Source: Candidatus Nealsonbacteria bacterium (GTDB lineage: Bacteria > Patescibacteriota > Minisyncoccia > Minisyncoccales > JAGGXC01). From it: a DNA stretch of 43,410 bases. The notes under the pieces were generated by a model. The model was not told the origin of the DNA. It searched no databases and worked only from the letters and a program-made list of their open reading frames with translations. Shown one piece after another: positions 23,386 through 32,223 of the stretch; positions within the stretch are counted from its first letter, which is position 1; every line of letters begins with the position of its first letter. The stretch is taken from positions 1-43,410 of the forward strand of contig JAPLXH010000010.1 of the NCBI GenBank assembly GCA_026396195.1, read 5' to 3'. The translations under genes and the position numbers were made by a program.

Positions 23386-23469
23386 GCCGGGGTGCTGGAA
23401 TTGGCATACAGGGTGGACTCAAAATCCACTGTCCGCAAGGGCTTGAGGGTTCAACTCCCTCCCCCGGCA
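23386..23469 (+). tRNA. tRNA-Leu (anticodon CAA)
   Basis: The acceptor arms GCCGGGG (23386-23392) and CCCCGGC (23462-23468) pair perfectly, with discriminator A. The anticodon stem is GTGGA/TCCAC (23413-23417, 23425-23429), and the loop CTCAAAA gives anticodon CAA, reading UUG. The T-arm GAGGGTTCAACTCCCTC is canonical and the variable arm is long, as in class II tRNAs. CCA is not encoded, so it must be added after transcription. Confidence 0.95.
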
Positions 23470-23472
23470 CTT

Positions 23473-23511
23473 AAAACTAAAAAACTCTCTCTCAGGGAGT
23501 TTTTTAGTTTT
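23473..23511. terminator. Bidirectional terminator between tRNA-Leu and the PAP2 gene
   Basis: A perfect 15-bp stem (AAAACTAAAAAACTC with GAGTTTTTTAGTTTT) is A-rich on one side and T-rich on the other. It gives a U-rich end in both directions and serves the tRNA on the plus strand and the PAP2 gene on the minus strand. Confidence 0.85.
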
Positions 23512-23517
23512 AATTTA

Positions 23518-24042
23518 TTATTGTTTTTTAAGTTTTTCAAAAATCTTGAGCACTAAAATGCCTGAAAAAATTCCCACGATAAATCCTCCCACGATATCCA
23601 ATGGCCAATGAATTCCGCAGTAAATTCTGGCAAAAACAATGGGCAAACTGGCCAGAAAAAAAATAATTCCCAATTTTTTATTATAAAAAAACAAAACCGT
23701 TGATATCCCGAAAAAAAAGGAAGCATGTCCTGAAGGAAAAGAACGGCTGCTTATATCTTCTATAAAAGACTTAATATGTAAAAAATTAACCTCGTTGTTA
23801 ACGAAAGGGCGGGGCCTGTCCACGAAAAAACGAATAATTTCGGCAATTCCCCTAGCTAAAGATCCGGCTATAAAAGATTGCAAAACCACCAAGCGATATT
23901 TTTTATAATCAAAAAATAAAAACAATAACAAAAAAAAGGCCAAAATATATGGAAAATATATCGCAAAAAAAAGCCCAAAACTATCCAACCAGATATTTTT
24001 TAAGGCTAAATTATTAATTGCCTGAAAAATAAAAGCCTCCAT
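23518..24042 (-). CDS. PAP2-family membrane phosphatase
   Basis: The 174-residue protein has about five membrane helices and the three PAP2 motifs: RFFVDRPRPF (motif 1), SRSFPSGHASF (motif 2, catalytic His) and ARIYCGIHWPLDIVGG (motif 3, nucleophile His). Such enzymes dephosphorylate lipid phosphates such as undecaprenyl diphosphate or phosphatidate. It begins directly after the stop of the purN-like gene with no gap, as the last gene of a three-gene operon. Confidence 0.9.
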   Translation of the reverse strand: MEAFIFQAINNLALKNIWLDSFGLFFAIYFPYILAFFLLLFLFFDYKKYRLVVLQSFIAGSLARGIAEIIRFFVDRPRPFVNNEVNFLHIKSFIEDISSRSFPSGHASFFFGISTVLFFYNKKLGIIFFLASLPIVFARIYCGIHWPLDIVGGFIVGIFSGILVLKIFEKLKKQ

Positions 24043-24660
24043 TTATTTTATTAAAACTTTATTCCCCTCTATTTTTAATTTTCCCTGGCAAAATAATTTT
24101 ATGCCTTTGCATAAAATTTCTTCTTCTTTTTGGTGTATCTTTTTTTGCAAACTCTCCACTGTTTCCTTGGGCCCTATCTCAATTGCTCTTTGCAAAATTA
24201 TGGCTCCGGTATCGACCCCGGGGTCTACAAAATGCAAAGTACAGCCGGTGTAATTTACTCCGTAATCCAAGGCCATTTTCTCGGCATCCATTCCCGGAAA
24301 AGCCGGGCACAAAGAAGGATGAATATTAATAACTTTATTTAAAAAACAATTTAAAAATTCTTGATAAAGAACCAAGTCCCAACCGGCCAAAATCACCAAG
24401 TTCACATTTTTTTTCTTTAAAATATCGGCCAGCTCCAGATTATAAGCCTCCCTGGATTCTTTCCAATCGCTTAGTCTGAAATAAAAAGATTCTATCCCCT
24501 TTTCTTTAGCCCATTCCACGCCCGGAGATATTTTTTTATGGGAAACGACCAAAGTTAAATCTGCATTTTTTATTTTTTTAACGCATTGATAAATCGCTTT
24601 TAATCTGCCGCCTTTTCCGATTAAAACTGCCAATTTAATTTTTTCTATTTTATTTTTCAT
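24043..24660 (-). CDS. purN: PurN-type formyltransferase (phosphoribosylglycinamide formyltransferase-like)
   Basis: PurN transfers a formyl group from 10-formyl-THF to GAR in purine synthesis. The catalytic set is present: Asn and His in VINIHPSLCPAFPG and Asp in FVDPGVDTGAII. The 205-residue length fits. The N-terminal substrate loop reads IGKGGRLKAI where the family has a GSGxGSN-like motif, so the acceptor may differ. No other purine-synthesis gene is in the window, so the enzyme may act on another amine, for example an amino-sugar. It overlaps the Sua5-like gene by four bases (ATGA). Confidence 0.75.
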   Translation of the reverse strand: MKNKIEKIKLAVLIGKGGRLKAIYQCVKKIKNADLTLVVSHKKISPGVEWAKEKGIESFYFRLSDWKESREAYNLELADILKKKNVNLVILAGWDLVLYQEFLNCFLNKVINIHPSLCPAFPGMDAEKMALDYGVNYTGCTLHFVDPGVDTGAIILQRAIEIGPKETVESLQKKIHQKEEEILCKGIKLFCQGKLKIEGNKVLIK

Positions 24661-25298
24661 TTTATTTTTTTATTATATTTTTTTGATATTTTGTCTTTTG
24701 AAACCTGACCAATTCTCAAAATTTCGGGCATCCTTTTGCTAAAATCAATCACGGTTGAGATTTTACTTTTTTTAAGATTACCGGCGTCAACAATAATATC
24801 GGGCCTATATTTTTTATTTTTAAACTGATTTATAATTTTTTTAATCTCAATAAAGTCGCCCTTGCCGGAAATATTAGCTGAAGTTCCGATTAAGGGTTTG
24901 TTTATTTTTTCAAGCAACACATTTATCAGTTTATAATCGGGCAATCGAAATCCTATCGTATTTTTCCCGCCAAAAACAGCTTTGGGCAGTTTACAATCTT
25001 TTCTTTTTTCTAAAACAACGGTTACCTTGCCCGGCCAAACTTCTTTTAAAAATTTCTCTTGGCTATTGCTTATTTTGGCCATTTTTTTTGCCATTGCAAT
25101 ATCTTGAACAAAAACAGGTAAAGACTTTGATTTCTGCCGATTTTTAATCTTAAAAATTTTTTCTACGGCCCTTTTAGAAGTAGCATCAGCTATTAATCCG
25201 TAAACCGTATCGGTCGGCAAAACCAAAACTTCTCCTTTTGTAATGGCTTTAACCGCCTCTTGGATTGTCCCTTTTGATTTTTCTTTAATAATCTTCAT
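24657..25298 (-). CDS. tsaC: Threonylcarbamoyl-AMP synthase (Sua5/YrdC/YwlC family)
   Basis: This enzyme makes threonylcarbamoyl-AMP for the t6A37 modification of tRNAs. The YrdC domain is clear: LPTDTVYGLIADA at the start, KNRQKSKSLPVFV with the basic substrate-binding residues, and later PLIGTSANISGKGD. With 213 residues it is the single-domain bacterial form without the Sua5 C-terminal domain. It leads the operon with the purN-like and PAP2 genes. Confidence 0.92.
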   Translation of the reverse strand: MKIIKEKSKGTIQEAVKAITKGEVLVLPTDTVYGLIADATSKRAVEKIFKIKNRQKSKSLPVFVQDIAMAKKMAKISNSQEKFLKEVWPGKVTVVLEKRKDCKLPKAVFGGKNTIGFRLPDYKLINVLLEKINKPLIGTSANISGKGDFIEIKKIINQFKNKKYRPDIIVDAGNLKKSKISTVIDFSKRMPEILRIGQVSKDKISKKYNKKIK

Positions 25299-25341
25299 TT
25301 TTATTTTATCTTTAGTTTAACCTAAATTATCCAATAAAAAA

Positions 25342-25359
25342 AGCGTCGTTATGGACGCT
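25342..25359 (-). terminator. Terminator of the GGGP synthase gene
   Basis: AGCGTC (25342-25347) pairs with GACGCT (25354-25359). The minus-strand RNA then has seven U residues. It lies just past the stop at 25366. Confidence 0.85.
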
Positions 25360-25365
25360 CATTTT

Positions 25366-26109
25366 TTAACTATTATTTATCGCCTTGATAATATTTTTCA
25401 TCTTTGCATCGTTTATTCCTTCAATAGCATTTCCTGTCACTATAATATCTGCTCCAGCTTTCGCCGTTTTCTCTGCGGTTTTAATGTCTTTAATGCCGCC
25501 CCCAACAAATAAAATATTTTCAATTAAAGCCTTTATCGATTCTATCATTTTTTCTGGAACCGTTTCATTCGCGCCTGAACCTGCTTCTACATAAAAAGTC
25601 TGAAATCCAAATCGTTTAGCGGCAAGAAGAAACTTCACTGCTGTTTTCGTATCATTTCTTTTAATTAAGTCTGCCTCTCCCTTCTTCCCAACGGTCATCC
25701 CAGGTTCAATCACTAAATATCCCATTGAAATGGTCTGCATGCCAATGGATTCGATATACAAAGAAGCTTCTGCTTGTTCTCGAATAATATACTTTGGATT
25801 TCTAGAATTCAAAAGGCTCATAAACAATAAGGCGTCGGCGTATGGACTTAAAAATCTTGCACCAGAAGGAAATAGAATAACCGGCAAATCTGTATTTTCT
25901 TTAATGGCTATTACCGTATCGTCAACTTGTTGCTGTGATTCTAATGTAGACCCGCCAACCATTACAAAACTAGTTCCCATTTTTGTAAATTTTTTACCCA
26001 ACTTTCCGGCTATTTTCGGCTCTTGTTTGTCTGGGTCTATTAAGGTGGCGTGAAGTTTCCCTTTCTTTAATTCTTCATTAATGTATTTCCAAACATCAAT
26101 TTTATCCAT
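25366..26109 (-). CDS. Geranylgeranylglyceryl/heptaprenylglyceryl phosphate synthase family protein
   Basis: The enzyme joins a polyprenyl diphosphate to sn-glycerol-1-phosphate, the first step of archaeal-type ether lipids. The TIM-barrel family features appear in order: HATLIDPDK, VMVGGSTLES, LPVILFPSGA, YADALLFMSLLNSRNP, SMGYLVIEPGMTVGKKGEAD, FYVEAGSGA, ILFVGGGIK and ADIIVTGNAIEG. The sequence looks like the group found in archaea and Bacteroidota more than the short PcrB of Bacilli. Length 247 is normal. The gene has its own promoter, an AGGAGG site 7 bases before the ATG and its own terminator, and it stands outside any operon. Codon and signal style suggest acquisition, but that is inference. 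Confidence 0.85.
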   Translation of the reverse strand: MDKIDVWKYINEELKKGKLHATLIDPDKQEPKIAGKLGKKFTKMGTSFVMVGGSTLESQQQVDDTVIAIKENTDLPVILFPSGARFLSPYADALLFMSLLNSRNPKYIIREQAEASLYIESIGMQTISMGYLVIEPGMTVGKKGEADLIKRNDTKTAVKFLLAAKRFGFQTFYVEAGSGANETVPEKMIESIKALIENILFVGGGIKDIKTAEKTAKAGADIIVTGNAIEGINDAKMKNIIKAINNS

Positions 26110-26143
26110 ATCAAATCCTCCTATATTTTAAAGAACCTGCTTT

Positions 26144-26171
26144 ATTTTAAAGATAATTCAAATTATGTCAA
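26144..26171 (-). promoter_or_regulatory. Promoter of the GGGP synthase gene
   Basis: On the minus strand TTGACA (26166-26171) and TAAAAT (26144-26149) are 16 bases apart. A strong ribosome site AGGAGG lies at 26117-26122, seven bases before the ATG. Confidence 0.7.
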
Positions 26172-26212
26172 TAAAGAAACGCGGTCAAAACTAAAAAATT
26201 TCGTAAAAAAAA

Positions 26213-27379
26213 TTAATAAATTTCTTGAGAGAGTTTTTCTTTTATTTTTTCTATTTTTAACCGGAAAAGGGGCAAAATAATTACCAAGGAAATTAATATG
26301 ACAAAAATGGAAATTAAGTAGATGGTTTTAATTTCATAAATAAATAATTGAGAAATTAATAAAGCAGTAATCACTCCTATTGTCTGAACCATCCAAAATA
26401 AAGCCGTTATAAATTCGAGATTTTTGCTGTTGCTTATGTCTCCAATAAAAGCGGCGGTTACCGGCCTCATAATCGCCGAATTTATAGCCAATAAAATTAT
26501 TCCCAATATCAAAAAAAATCCATGATTTGAAAAAATAAACGAAAAAAGGCCAACGATAATTAAAAAAAATGACAAAATTATCATTTTTTTTCTTCCGATA
26601 ATGTCGGATAATCCTCCCAAATAATAGGAAAATAAAAATGGCAAAATATAAAACAAAGAAGATAAAATTCCAACACAGGGTGCGCCAAAAATATTTTTAA
26701 TTTCAATCGGGATAATTCCAATTACCAAGCCAAAAATAAACTGCACGGCAAAATAAATACTTGCCAATCTAAGGGCTGTTAAGCTTAAAATTGATTTTTT
26801 AATAAGCCTGAAATTATTTGATATTTTTTCTTCTTTTTTTAAATCTTTTAAAGTAAAAAGCAATAAAAAACCCATTAAGGGAAAAAAAGAAAAAAATAAA
26901 ATCGGTAATTTAAATAAAAACTTTCCAATTAAAAATCCCAGTAAAACAACTCCAACGGCGGAACCGAAAGATTGAAGGGAAGTAAAAAATCCCGAATTTT
27001 TTCCATAAGACTTTTCATCGCTCGCTCTTATTAAAAAACTATTTTGCCCTGTCCAAAGCAAAGAAGCGCCAATCCCTAGAAAAACTGAAATTAAGTAAAT
27101 TAAGTAAGGAGATTTTGAAAGTAAAAAGAAGATAAAAATAAAATAAAAAATGGAACCGATAAGCATTGATTTTTTTCCGCCATACTTAGAAGCAAAAACC
27201 GCTGCCAAAGGATTAAATAAAATAAAAAATAAATAAATTAAAATTAAAGACCGAAAACCAACCTCAGCTATTCCTGCTTCAGAAAAAAAAGAAGTAAGGT
27301 ACTGCTGAACTCCGGCAAATCCAAGAAAAATAAATAAAAAGCTCAAACTTAATATTTTTATTTCTTTGCTTGGTTTCAT
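26213..27379 (-). CDS. Major facilitator superfamily transporter
   Basis: The 388-residue protein has about 12 membrane helices in two halves with a central loop (about 185-200, DLKKEEKISNN). The loop between helices 8 and 9 reads GGLSDIIGRKK, the classic MFS motif, and its weaker counterpart ASKYGGKKS is in the first half. The sequence is typical of sugar- or drug-efflux MFS proteins, but the substrate is not deducible. It is monocistronic. Confidence 0.88.
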   Translation of the reverse strand: MKPSKEIKILSLSFLFIFLGFAGVQQYLTSFFSEAGIAEVGFRSLILIYLFFILFNPLAAVFASKYGGKKSMLIGSIFYFIFIFFLLSKSPYLIYLISVFLGIGASLLWTGQNSFLIRASDEKSYGKNSGFFTSLQSFGSAVGVVLLGFLIGKFLFKLPILFFSFFPLMGFLLLFTLKDLKKEEKISNNFRLIKKSILSLTALRLASIYFAVQFIFGLVIGIIPIEIKNIFGAPCVGILSSLFYILPFLFSYYLGGLSDIIGRKKMIILSFFLIIVGLFSFIFSNHGFFLILGIILLAINSAIMRPVTAAFIGDISNSKNLEFITALFWMVQTIGVITALLISQLFIYEIKTIYLISIFVILISLVIILPLFRLKIEKIKEKLSQEIY

Positions 27380-27438
27380 TTTAAATTTTATATTATATAT
27401 CTATTTTATTGTTGTTTGTTCCAAAGAGCAAATAAAAA

Positions 27439-27458
27439 TACCGGTTCAAAATCCGGTA
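27439..27458 (-). terminator. Terminator of the GlmU-like gene
   Basis: TACCGG (27439-27444) pairs with CCGGTA (27453-27458), followed on the minus strand by TTTTTATTT. It sits 19 bases past the stop. Confidence 0.75.
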
Positions 27459-27476
27459 ATTTAATTGTTTTTTCTT

Positions 27477-28736
27477 TTATTTTTGCTCAATTACTCCCTC
27501 AGCTTTTGTATAAAAAACAGTGTTATCTTTGATATTTTCAAAAACTAAAGATTGGGGACCAATCTGGCAATTAGAACCTATTAAAACTCCGGGCATCAAA
27601 GAAACGTTAATTCCAATTCTTGTATTTTTTCCGACTACTGCTCCAAATTTATCTAGACCGGTGTCGATTTTTTCTCCCTTTAGAAAAGATTTTATCTTTC
27701 CTTTGTCGAGCCTTATATTGGCGGTAACGGTTCCGGCTCCAACCTTACAATTTGTATTAAATATTGAGTCTCCAAAATAACCCGAATGAGTTTGGCAATT
27801 ATCCTGGAAAACGGACCTCGTAACTTCCGCAAAAGCGCCGATTAAAGTGTTGTTTTCCAAATTAGTATAATCTCTTATTAAAGCATTGCTTCCGATTATA
27901 GAGTTATCTCCAATATAACAAGGCCCTTTAATAAAAGCTTCTTCAAAAATTTTAACGTTTTCTCCGATAAAAACCTTGCCTTCTATTTTTGCCGATTTGG
28001 CAATTTTTGCTGTTTTGGAAATTTTTTCTTGCAACATTTTGTCGAATATGTAATTCCTTAAGTCAAATAAATGCCAGGAATACTTTAAAGCAAATGTTTC
28101 CTTGTTAATATTGACTATTTTGACCTCTTTCTCTTTGGCGTATAAAGAGATAGCATCTCCCAAAGAACGAACGCTGGGCTGAACTCTTTTAATATAATTT
28201 AAAAAATCTTTCGGGAAAAAATAGGTTCCGACTATTTTTAAATCAGACTGTTCCTCTCCCGGCTTTGGTTTTTCAATCAATGTTATCACCTTATCGCCCT
28301 TAACTTTTAAAATGCCGTAAAGCCAGGGAGTTAAGGTTTTCCCCGCCAGTAATATTATTTTATTTATTGCCTTTTCTTTTTTAAACTTTTCCAAAATCGG
28401 AGCAATATGCTCCTTAGCATCTACTCTTTCGGCGTTTAAAACAAAAAAGTTTTCTTTTATATTTTTTTGAGCCTTTAAAATCGCGTCTCCCGTCCCCAAA
28501 GGCACAGGTTGCACTACGTATTTTATTGGTATGGAAATTTTATAATTTTTGAGCTCTTTTTGAATCTCTTTTTTGGGCCCCTGAACGATTATCGCTTCTT
28601 TTATGCCATTTTCCTTTATTCCTTCAATTAAAGATAAAATTAAAGGTTTCCCCATTATTTTAATAAGAGATTTGTGGCAACCATTAATCGGCCAAAATCT
28701 GGAAGATTCGCCGGCGGCTAAAATAACAGCTTGCAT
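27477..28736 (-). CDS. GlmU-like sugar-phosphate nucleotidyltransferase with left-handed beta-helix domain
   Basis: The N-terminal domain (1-230) is a nucleotidyltransferase starting [16 protein letters not shown], with [12 protein letters not shown] as the sugar-phosphate site lysine region. The C-terminal part (about 240-410) consists of hexapeptide repeats ([20 protein letters not shown], then [38 protein letters not shown]), which form a trimeric beta-helix. GlmU makes UDP-GlcNAc for peptidoglycan. The two-domain layout supports that or a related NDP-sugar enzyme. The acetyltransferase catalytic residues cannot be placed with certainty. It is monocistronic. Confidence 0.82.
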   Translation of the reverse strand: MQAVILAAGESSRFWPINGCHKSLIKIMGKPLILSLIEGIKENGIKEAIIVQGPKKEIQKELKNYKISIPIKYVVQPVPLGTGDAILKAQKNIKENFFVLNAERVDAKEHIAPILEKFKKEKAINKIILLAGKTLTPWLYGILKVKGDKVITLIEKPKPGEEQSDLKIVGTYFFPKDFLNYIKRVQPSVRSLGDAISLYAKEKEVKIVNINKETFALKYSWHLFDLRNYIFDKMLQEKISKTAKIAKSAKIEGKVFIGENVKIFEEAFIKGPCYIGDNSIIGSNALIRDYTNLENNTLIGAFAEVTRSVFQDNCQTHSGYFGDSIFNTNCKVGAGTVTANIRLDKGKIKSFLKGEKIDTGLDKFGAVVGKNTRIGINVSLMPGVLIGSNCQIGPQSLVFENIKDNTVFYTKAEGVIEQK

Positions 28737-28830
28737 AAAATTAAAATGTTTTTTTAACTTATAGTTTTAAACTTTTAAAAAATAGCCTTGTATTACTTAG
28801 CATATCATATCTAAACGACATCAAAGAATT

Positions 28831-29853
28831 TTATTTTATTAGATAATAAAGCAAAAAGCAAATTATTATTAACAAGGCCGCTGTTCTTAAAACAAACAAG
28901 GTTTTTAAAAATATTTTCTGCTTATCAGCTCTTAATATGGCGTACCAATTCATTGAGTTAACAAATAAAAGCGTTCTCGAACAGAATTTAAATATTCGCC
29001 ATCGGCCGAATTTTTTGCTTTCTTCCTGCCAGTTATGTTTAATTTTAATGGCATCTTTAACGAATTGAAAATTTAAAAAATTTTGATGGGCGAAACTTAA
29101 TAAAAAATCCGTTTCTGCCATCAAAAAAATATTAAATTTGTAACCGTCAAAGCTGTGTATTTCTTTTTCCAGTTCTTGAACATTTTCTTTTAAATTCTGT
29201 CTGGGAAGCTTGTCTAAAAAGAAAAAAGTTGAACCTATTGAATAAATAACCGCTTTATCGGACAGCTTTAAAGCGGTTTTAGGGAAGAATAAAGATACAA
29301 AAATGGAAAAAAAAGCGATATAAAAAGGAATTAAAAGTGCTTTAATTTTTTCCCATAAAGTTGCCTTGAATTGAATCTCTTTTTTTATATCCCGGCCGTA
29401 TAAAATCTTGCCCTCATATTTCATGTTTTTGAAAATCATTGCCTGGGAAGCGAATAATTTAGCTCCGATAACCAAACTTTTTTCTTTAATTTCGCTCTTT
29501 GACCAATCTATGTCTCCCGGACCGAAAACCTGAAAAGGCACGTAAAGTCTTGTTTTTTCTAAAATATTATTAATGGCTTCTTTTTTTCCCCCTGTTGAGC
29601 AAACTTCATCAAACTTGGTCTCATATTTTTTATCCAGCTCCCAAAATATATTTTCCGCTTCTTTCAAAAACCATTTTTTCTTTTTTGAGTCTTTGACTTG
29701 AATAATCAAATCAATGTCGCTGATTCCTCTCCTCCACTCTCCCCGAGCCGCACTGCCAAAAAGCAATATAAAATCTAAATCGCCGCCAGCTCTTTGAGAT
29801 AACTGGCGGGAAAAATCTTGAAGAAAGTTTTCTACTCTCTTCTGGTCGTCCAT
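28831..29853 (-). CDS. Nucleotidyltransferase (MNT fold) with C-terminal membrane segments
   Basis: Residues 1-120 form a polymerase-beta-type nucleotidyltransferase: LFGSAARGEWRRG followed by ISDIDLII supplies the GS and the two catalytic Asp residues. After about residue 165 the protein has hydrophobic helices (IKALLIPFYIAFFSIFVSLFF), a middle helical domain that could be a worn HEPN-like part, and a last membrane helix (LLIIICFLLYYLIK). Total length is 340. A membrane-tethered MNT enzyme is unusual. The gene follows iorB after five bases, so it is co-transcribed with the oxidoreductase. It could modify a lipid head group, a small molecule or a partner protein. Confidence 0.65.
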   Translation of the reverse strand: MDDQKRVENFLQDFSRQLSQRAGGDLDFILLFGSAARGEWRRGISDIDLIIQVKDSKKKKWFLKEAENIFWELDKKYETKFDEVCSTGGKKEAINNILEKTRLYVPFQVFGPGDIDWSKSEIKEKSLVIGAKLFASQAMIFKNMKYEGKILYGRDIKKEIQFKATLWEKIKALLIPFYIAFFSIFVSLFFPKTALKLSDKAVIYSIGSTFFFLDKLPRQNLKENVQELEKEIHSFDGYKFNIFLMAETDFLLSFAHQNFLNFQFVKDAIKIKHNWQEESKKFGRWRIFKFCSRTLLFVNSMNWYAILRADKQKIFLKTLFVLRTAALLIIICFLLYYLIK

Positions 29854-29858
29854 AAATT

Positions 29859-30461
29859 TTATTTTTGTTTTTCTAAATTACCGGCGAGCTCAAATGCTTT
29901 TTTATTAATTTCCAGAAATTTATCCGGCACTATCTCTTGCATAGCTTTCAAAATCGACGGTATCTTAAGCGGGATTAAATCCTGATAAATTGCTTTTCCC
30001 AGTAAATAAGTTCCGGCCAAAACCGAATTGTTAAATTCCTTTTGAGTAACTTCGGTCGCCGGGACAATCAATGTCTTTTTGGAAAAATCTTCCAAAGTCT
30101 TGGAAATCTTTTCAAGAGGTATTAATTCTTGTTCGATAATCGGAGTTAAAAATTTATTTATCAAAAATACGGTTCCGGTTTTTTTCGATGCATAAAAAGA
30201 TGCTTTTACGGCTTCCTGGGCTTCAAGGGCAATTATTAAATCAGCGCCTCCGGCTTTTACCAGTGGAGAATAGATTTTTTTACCGAATCTGACATGGGTT
30301 TCTACTGAACCTCCTCTCTGGGCCAATCCGTGAAGCTCTGAGGTTTTAGCCTCATAACCTTCTTCCTGAGCGGCTATGGCTAAAATTTTAGTCATAGTTA
30401 TTAATCCCTGACCTCCGACTCCGCAAATAACTATATTAAATTGATTTATTTTATTTTTCAT
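29859..30461 (-). CDS. iorB: Indolepyruvate ferredoxin oxidoreductase, beta subunit
   Basis: The gamma-type domain of 2-oxoacid:ferredoxin oxidoreductases is evident: NIVICGVGGQGLITMTKIL at the N-terminus, TSELHGLAQRGGSVETHVRFG in the middle and ADLIIALEAQEA. With 200 residues it has the usual IorB length. The complex oxidises arylpyruvates (transaminated Phe, Tyr, Trp) to acyl-CoA and reduces ferredoxin. It lies five bases after iorA and five before the nucleotidyltransferase gene. Confidence 0.92.
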   Translation of the reverse strand: MKNKINQFNIVICGVGGQGLITMTKILAIAAQEEGYEAKTSELHGLAQRGGSVETHVRFGKKIYSPLVKAGGADLIIALEAQEAVKASFYASKKTGTVFLINKFLTPIIEQELIPLEKISKTLEDFSKKTLIVPATEVTQKEFNNSVLAGTYLLGKAIYQDLIPLKIPSILKAMQEIVPDKFLEINKKAFELAGNLEKQK

Positions 30462-30466
30462 GCTGT

Positions 30467-32095
30467 TTATTTTTTAGCCACAAATACGCAAGGTCTCCGG
30501 GCGATAATCACAGAAACCTCTGTTTTATTTAAAAATTCTTTGATGGTATTTATCATTTCTTCTTGGTTTCCCTGGTCAACAATTTTCATATTTTTAACTC
30601 CCAGGGCTTTCACCACGTCTTCAATTTTTAAAGGCTCCCCTTCTTTGGGTGCTGCCGGATGGGGCTGATGCCCGGTCATGCCTGTTGTCTGGTTGTTCAT
30701 TATAATAATCAGAGGATTAGATTTGTTAAAAACGGTATTTATCAAAGCGGGAAGTCCGGCATGAAAAAAAGTAGAATCCCCGATAAAAGCAATCAATTTC
30801 TGATCGCTGACTTTTTTGATTCCATGGGCGATTCCAATGGAAGAACCCATGCAAGATAAATAATCCTGAAGATAATGTGGCGGATTGCCGGCCAGCATAT
30901 AACAACCGATGTCTCCTCCGAAAATCACCTCTTTTTCGTTAACTGCTTTTTTTACTGCCGAGAAAACCAGCCAATAAGGACAACCCGGACACAGCTGGGG
31001 TTTTCTTTTTAAAATCGGTGTTTTTGTTTTCACAACCGGATTTGAATATTTCTTGCCGGTAACCTTAGCCAAGGCTTCGATTACGTTTTCCGGCCTCAAT
31101 TCTCCAACCTCAGATATCAAATCCTTGCCGAAAATTTTAACTTTGGGATTCGCTCCTTTGGCTATTGCTTTTACTTCTCTTTCAAGAAAATTCTCCAATT
31201 CCTCAACTATTAATATTTTTTTAAATCCTTTAAGGAAATTTTTAATTTTCTTTTCAGGTAAGGGATAGAAAAATCCCAATTTTAAAATGGGCAGATTAAG
31301 ATTAAGTTCTTCCATCGCTTCCTTGATATAAAGATAAGAAACTCCGGAAGTAATAATCCCGATTGGAGATTTTTTATTGCCTTCTATCCGGTTAATTTTA
31401 CTTTTTTCGGCAAAATCTCTTATTTTTTCAATTTTTTCCAAAAGTTCGGCTTTCATTTCCAGAACCCTGGGAGGCAAAGTGACAAATTGATGGGGATTTT
31501 TTATAAAAGTTCCCCTAGGATTTGGCTTTTGAATTTCGCCAAAGGTTACTATTTGTTGCTGGTGGGAAACTCGAGTGGTCAATCTCAGTAAAACCGGAAT
31601 TTTAAATTTTTCGGAAAGCTCAAAAGCAAATTTGGTAAATTCCTTGCATTCCTGCGGGTCGGAAGGTTCTATTGTCGGAATATGAGCCAAATAAGAGTAG
31701 GGCCTTGTGTTAACCTCGGCTTGGGCCGAACTCCAGCAGGAAGCGTCGTCAGCAATCATTAGTACCGTGGGAGCCGGACTGCCGGTATAAACAAAAGGCA
31801 TTAAAGAATCAATGCAAACATTCAAGCCAAAATTTTTCATCGCCACTAAAGTTTTAACTCCGGAATAAGACGCCCCTACCCCGGCTTCCATGGCTACCTT
31901 TTCGTTGACAGAAAATTCAAAATAAACGCCGGCTTCTTTGTGGATTCTAAAAAAAATGTTTCCGATTTCCGAAGCCGGAGTTCCCGGATAAGTAGAAACA
32001 AAACTAACGCCTGATTCTAAGGCGCCTCTAATAACAGCTTCGTTGCCCAAAAGTAATTGTTTTTCTCCCTTTTGATTGGAAAGTATTTTTTCCAT
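30467..32095 (-). CDS. iorA: Indolepyruvate ferredoxin oxidoreductase, alpha subunit, short form
   Basis: IorA carries the thiamine diphosphate catalytic domains. The N-terminal Pyr domain has TYPGTPASEIGN and AMEAGVGASYSG. The PP domain has CPGCPYWLVFSA, GSSIGIAHGIKK and the TPP signature GDSTFFHAGLPALIN followed by NN. The protein ends at residue 542 with VIIARRPCVFVAKK. Known IorA proteins run to about 600-650 residues and end with two 4Fe-4S ferredoxin motifs. No CxxCxxCxxxC pattern is present here. Electrons must then leave by a separate protein. The frame ends normally, directly before iorB, so this is not a visible frameshift. Confidence 0.92.
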   Translation of the reverse strand: MEKILSNQKGEKQLLLGNEAVIRGALESGVSFVSTYPGTPASEIGNIFFRIHKEAGVYFEFSVNEKVAMEAGVGASYSGVKTLVAMKNFGLNVCIDSLMPFVYTGSPAPTVLMIADDASCWSSAQAEVNTRPYSYLAHIPTIEPSDPQECKEFTKFAFELSEKFKIPVLLRLTTRVSHQQQIVTFGEIQKPNPRGTFIKNPHQFVTLPPRVLEMKAELLEKIEKIRDFAEKSKINRIEGNKKSPIGIITSGVSYLYIKEAMEELNLNLPILKLGFFYPLPEKKIKNFLKGFKKILIVEELENFLEREVKAIAKGANPKVKIFGKDLISEVGELRPENVIEALAKVTGKKYSNPVVKTKTPILKRKPQLCPGCPYWLVFSAVKKAVNEKEVIFGGDIGCYMLAGNPPHYLQDYLSCMGSSIGIAHGIKKVSDQKLIAFIGDSTFFHAGLPALINTVFNKSNPLIIIMNNQTTGMTGHQPHPAAPKEGEPLKIEDVVKALGVKNMKIVDQGNQEEMINTIKEFLNKTEVSVIIARRPCVFVAKK

Positions 32096-32223
32096 ATTTT
32101 CAATAATATAATAATATATCTATTTTAGATTTTTTAAATAAAATAGCAAACAGAAGTTGTATTAATCATATAATTTAATTTTACCAAAAAAACCGCCTGT
32201 TTGACGATTTTATTTTGGCCTGC

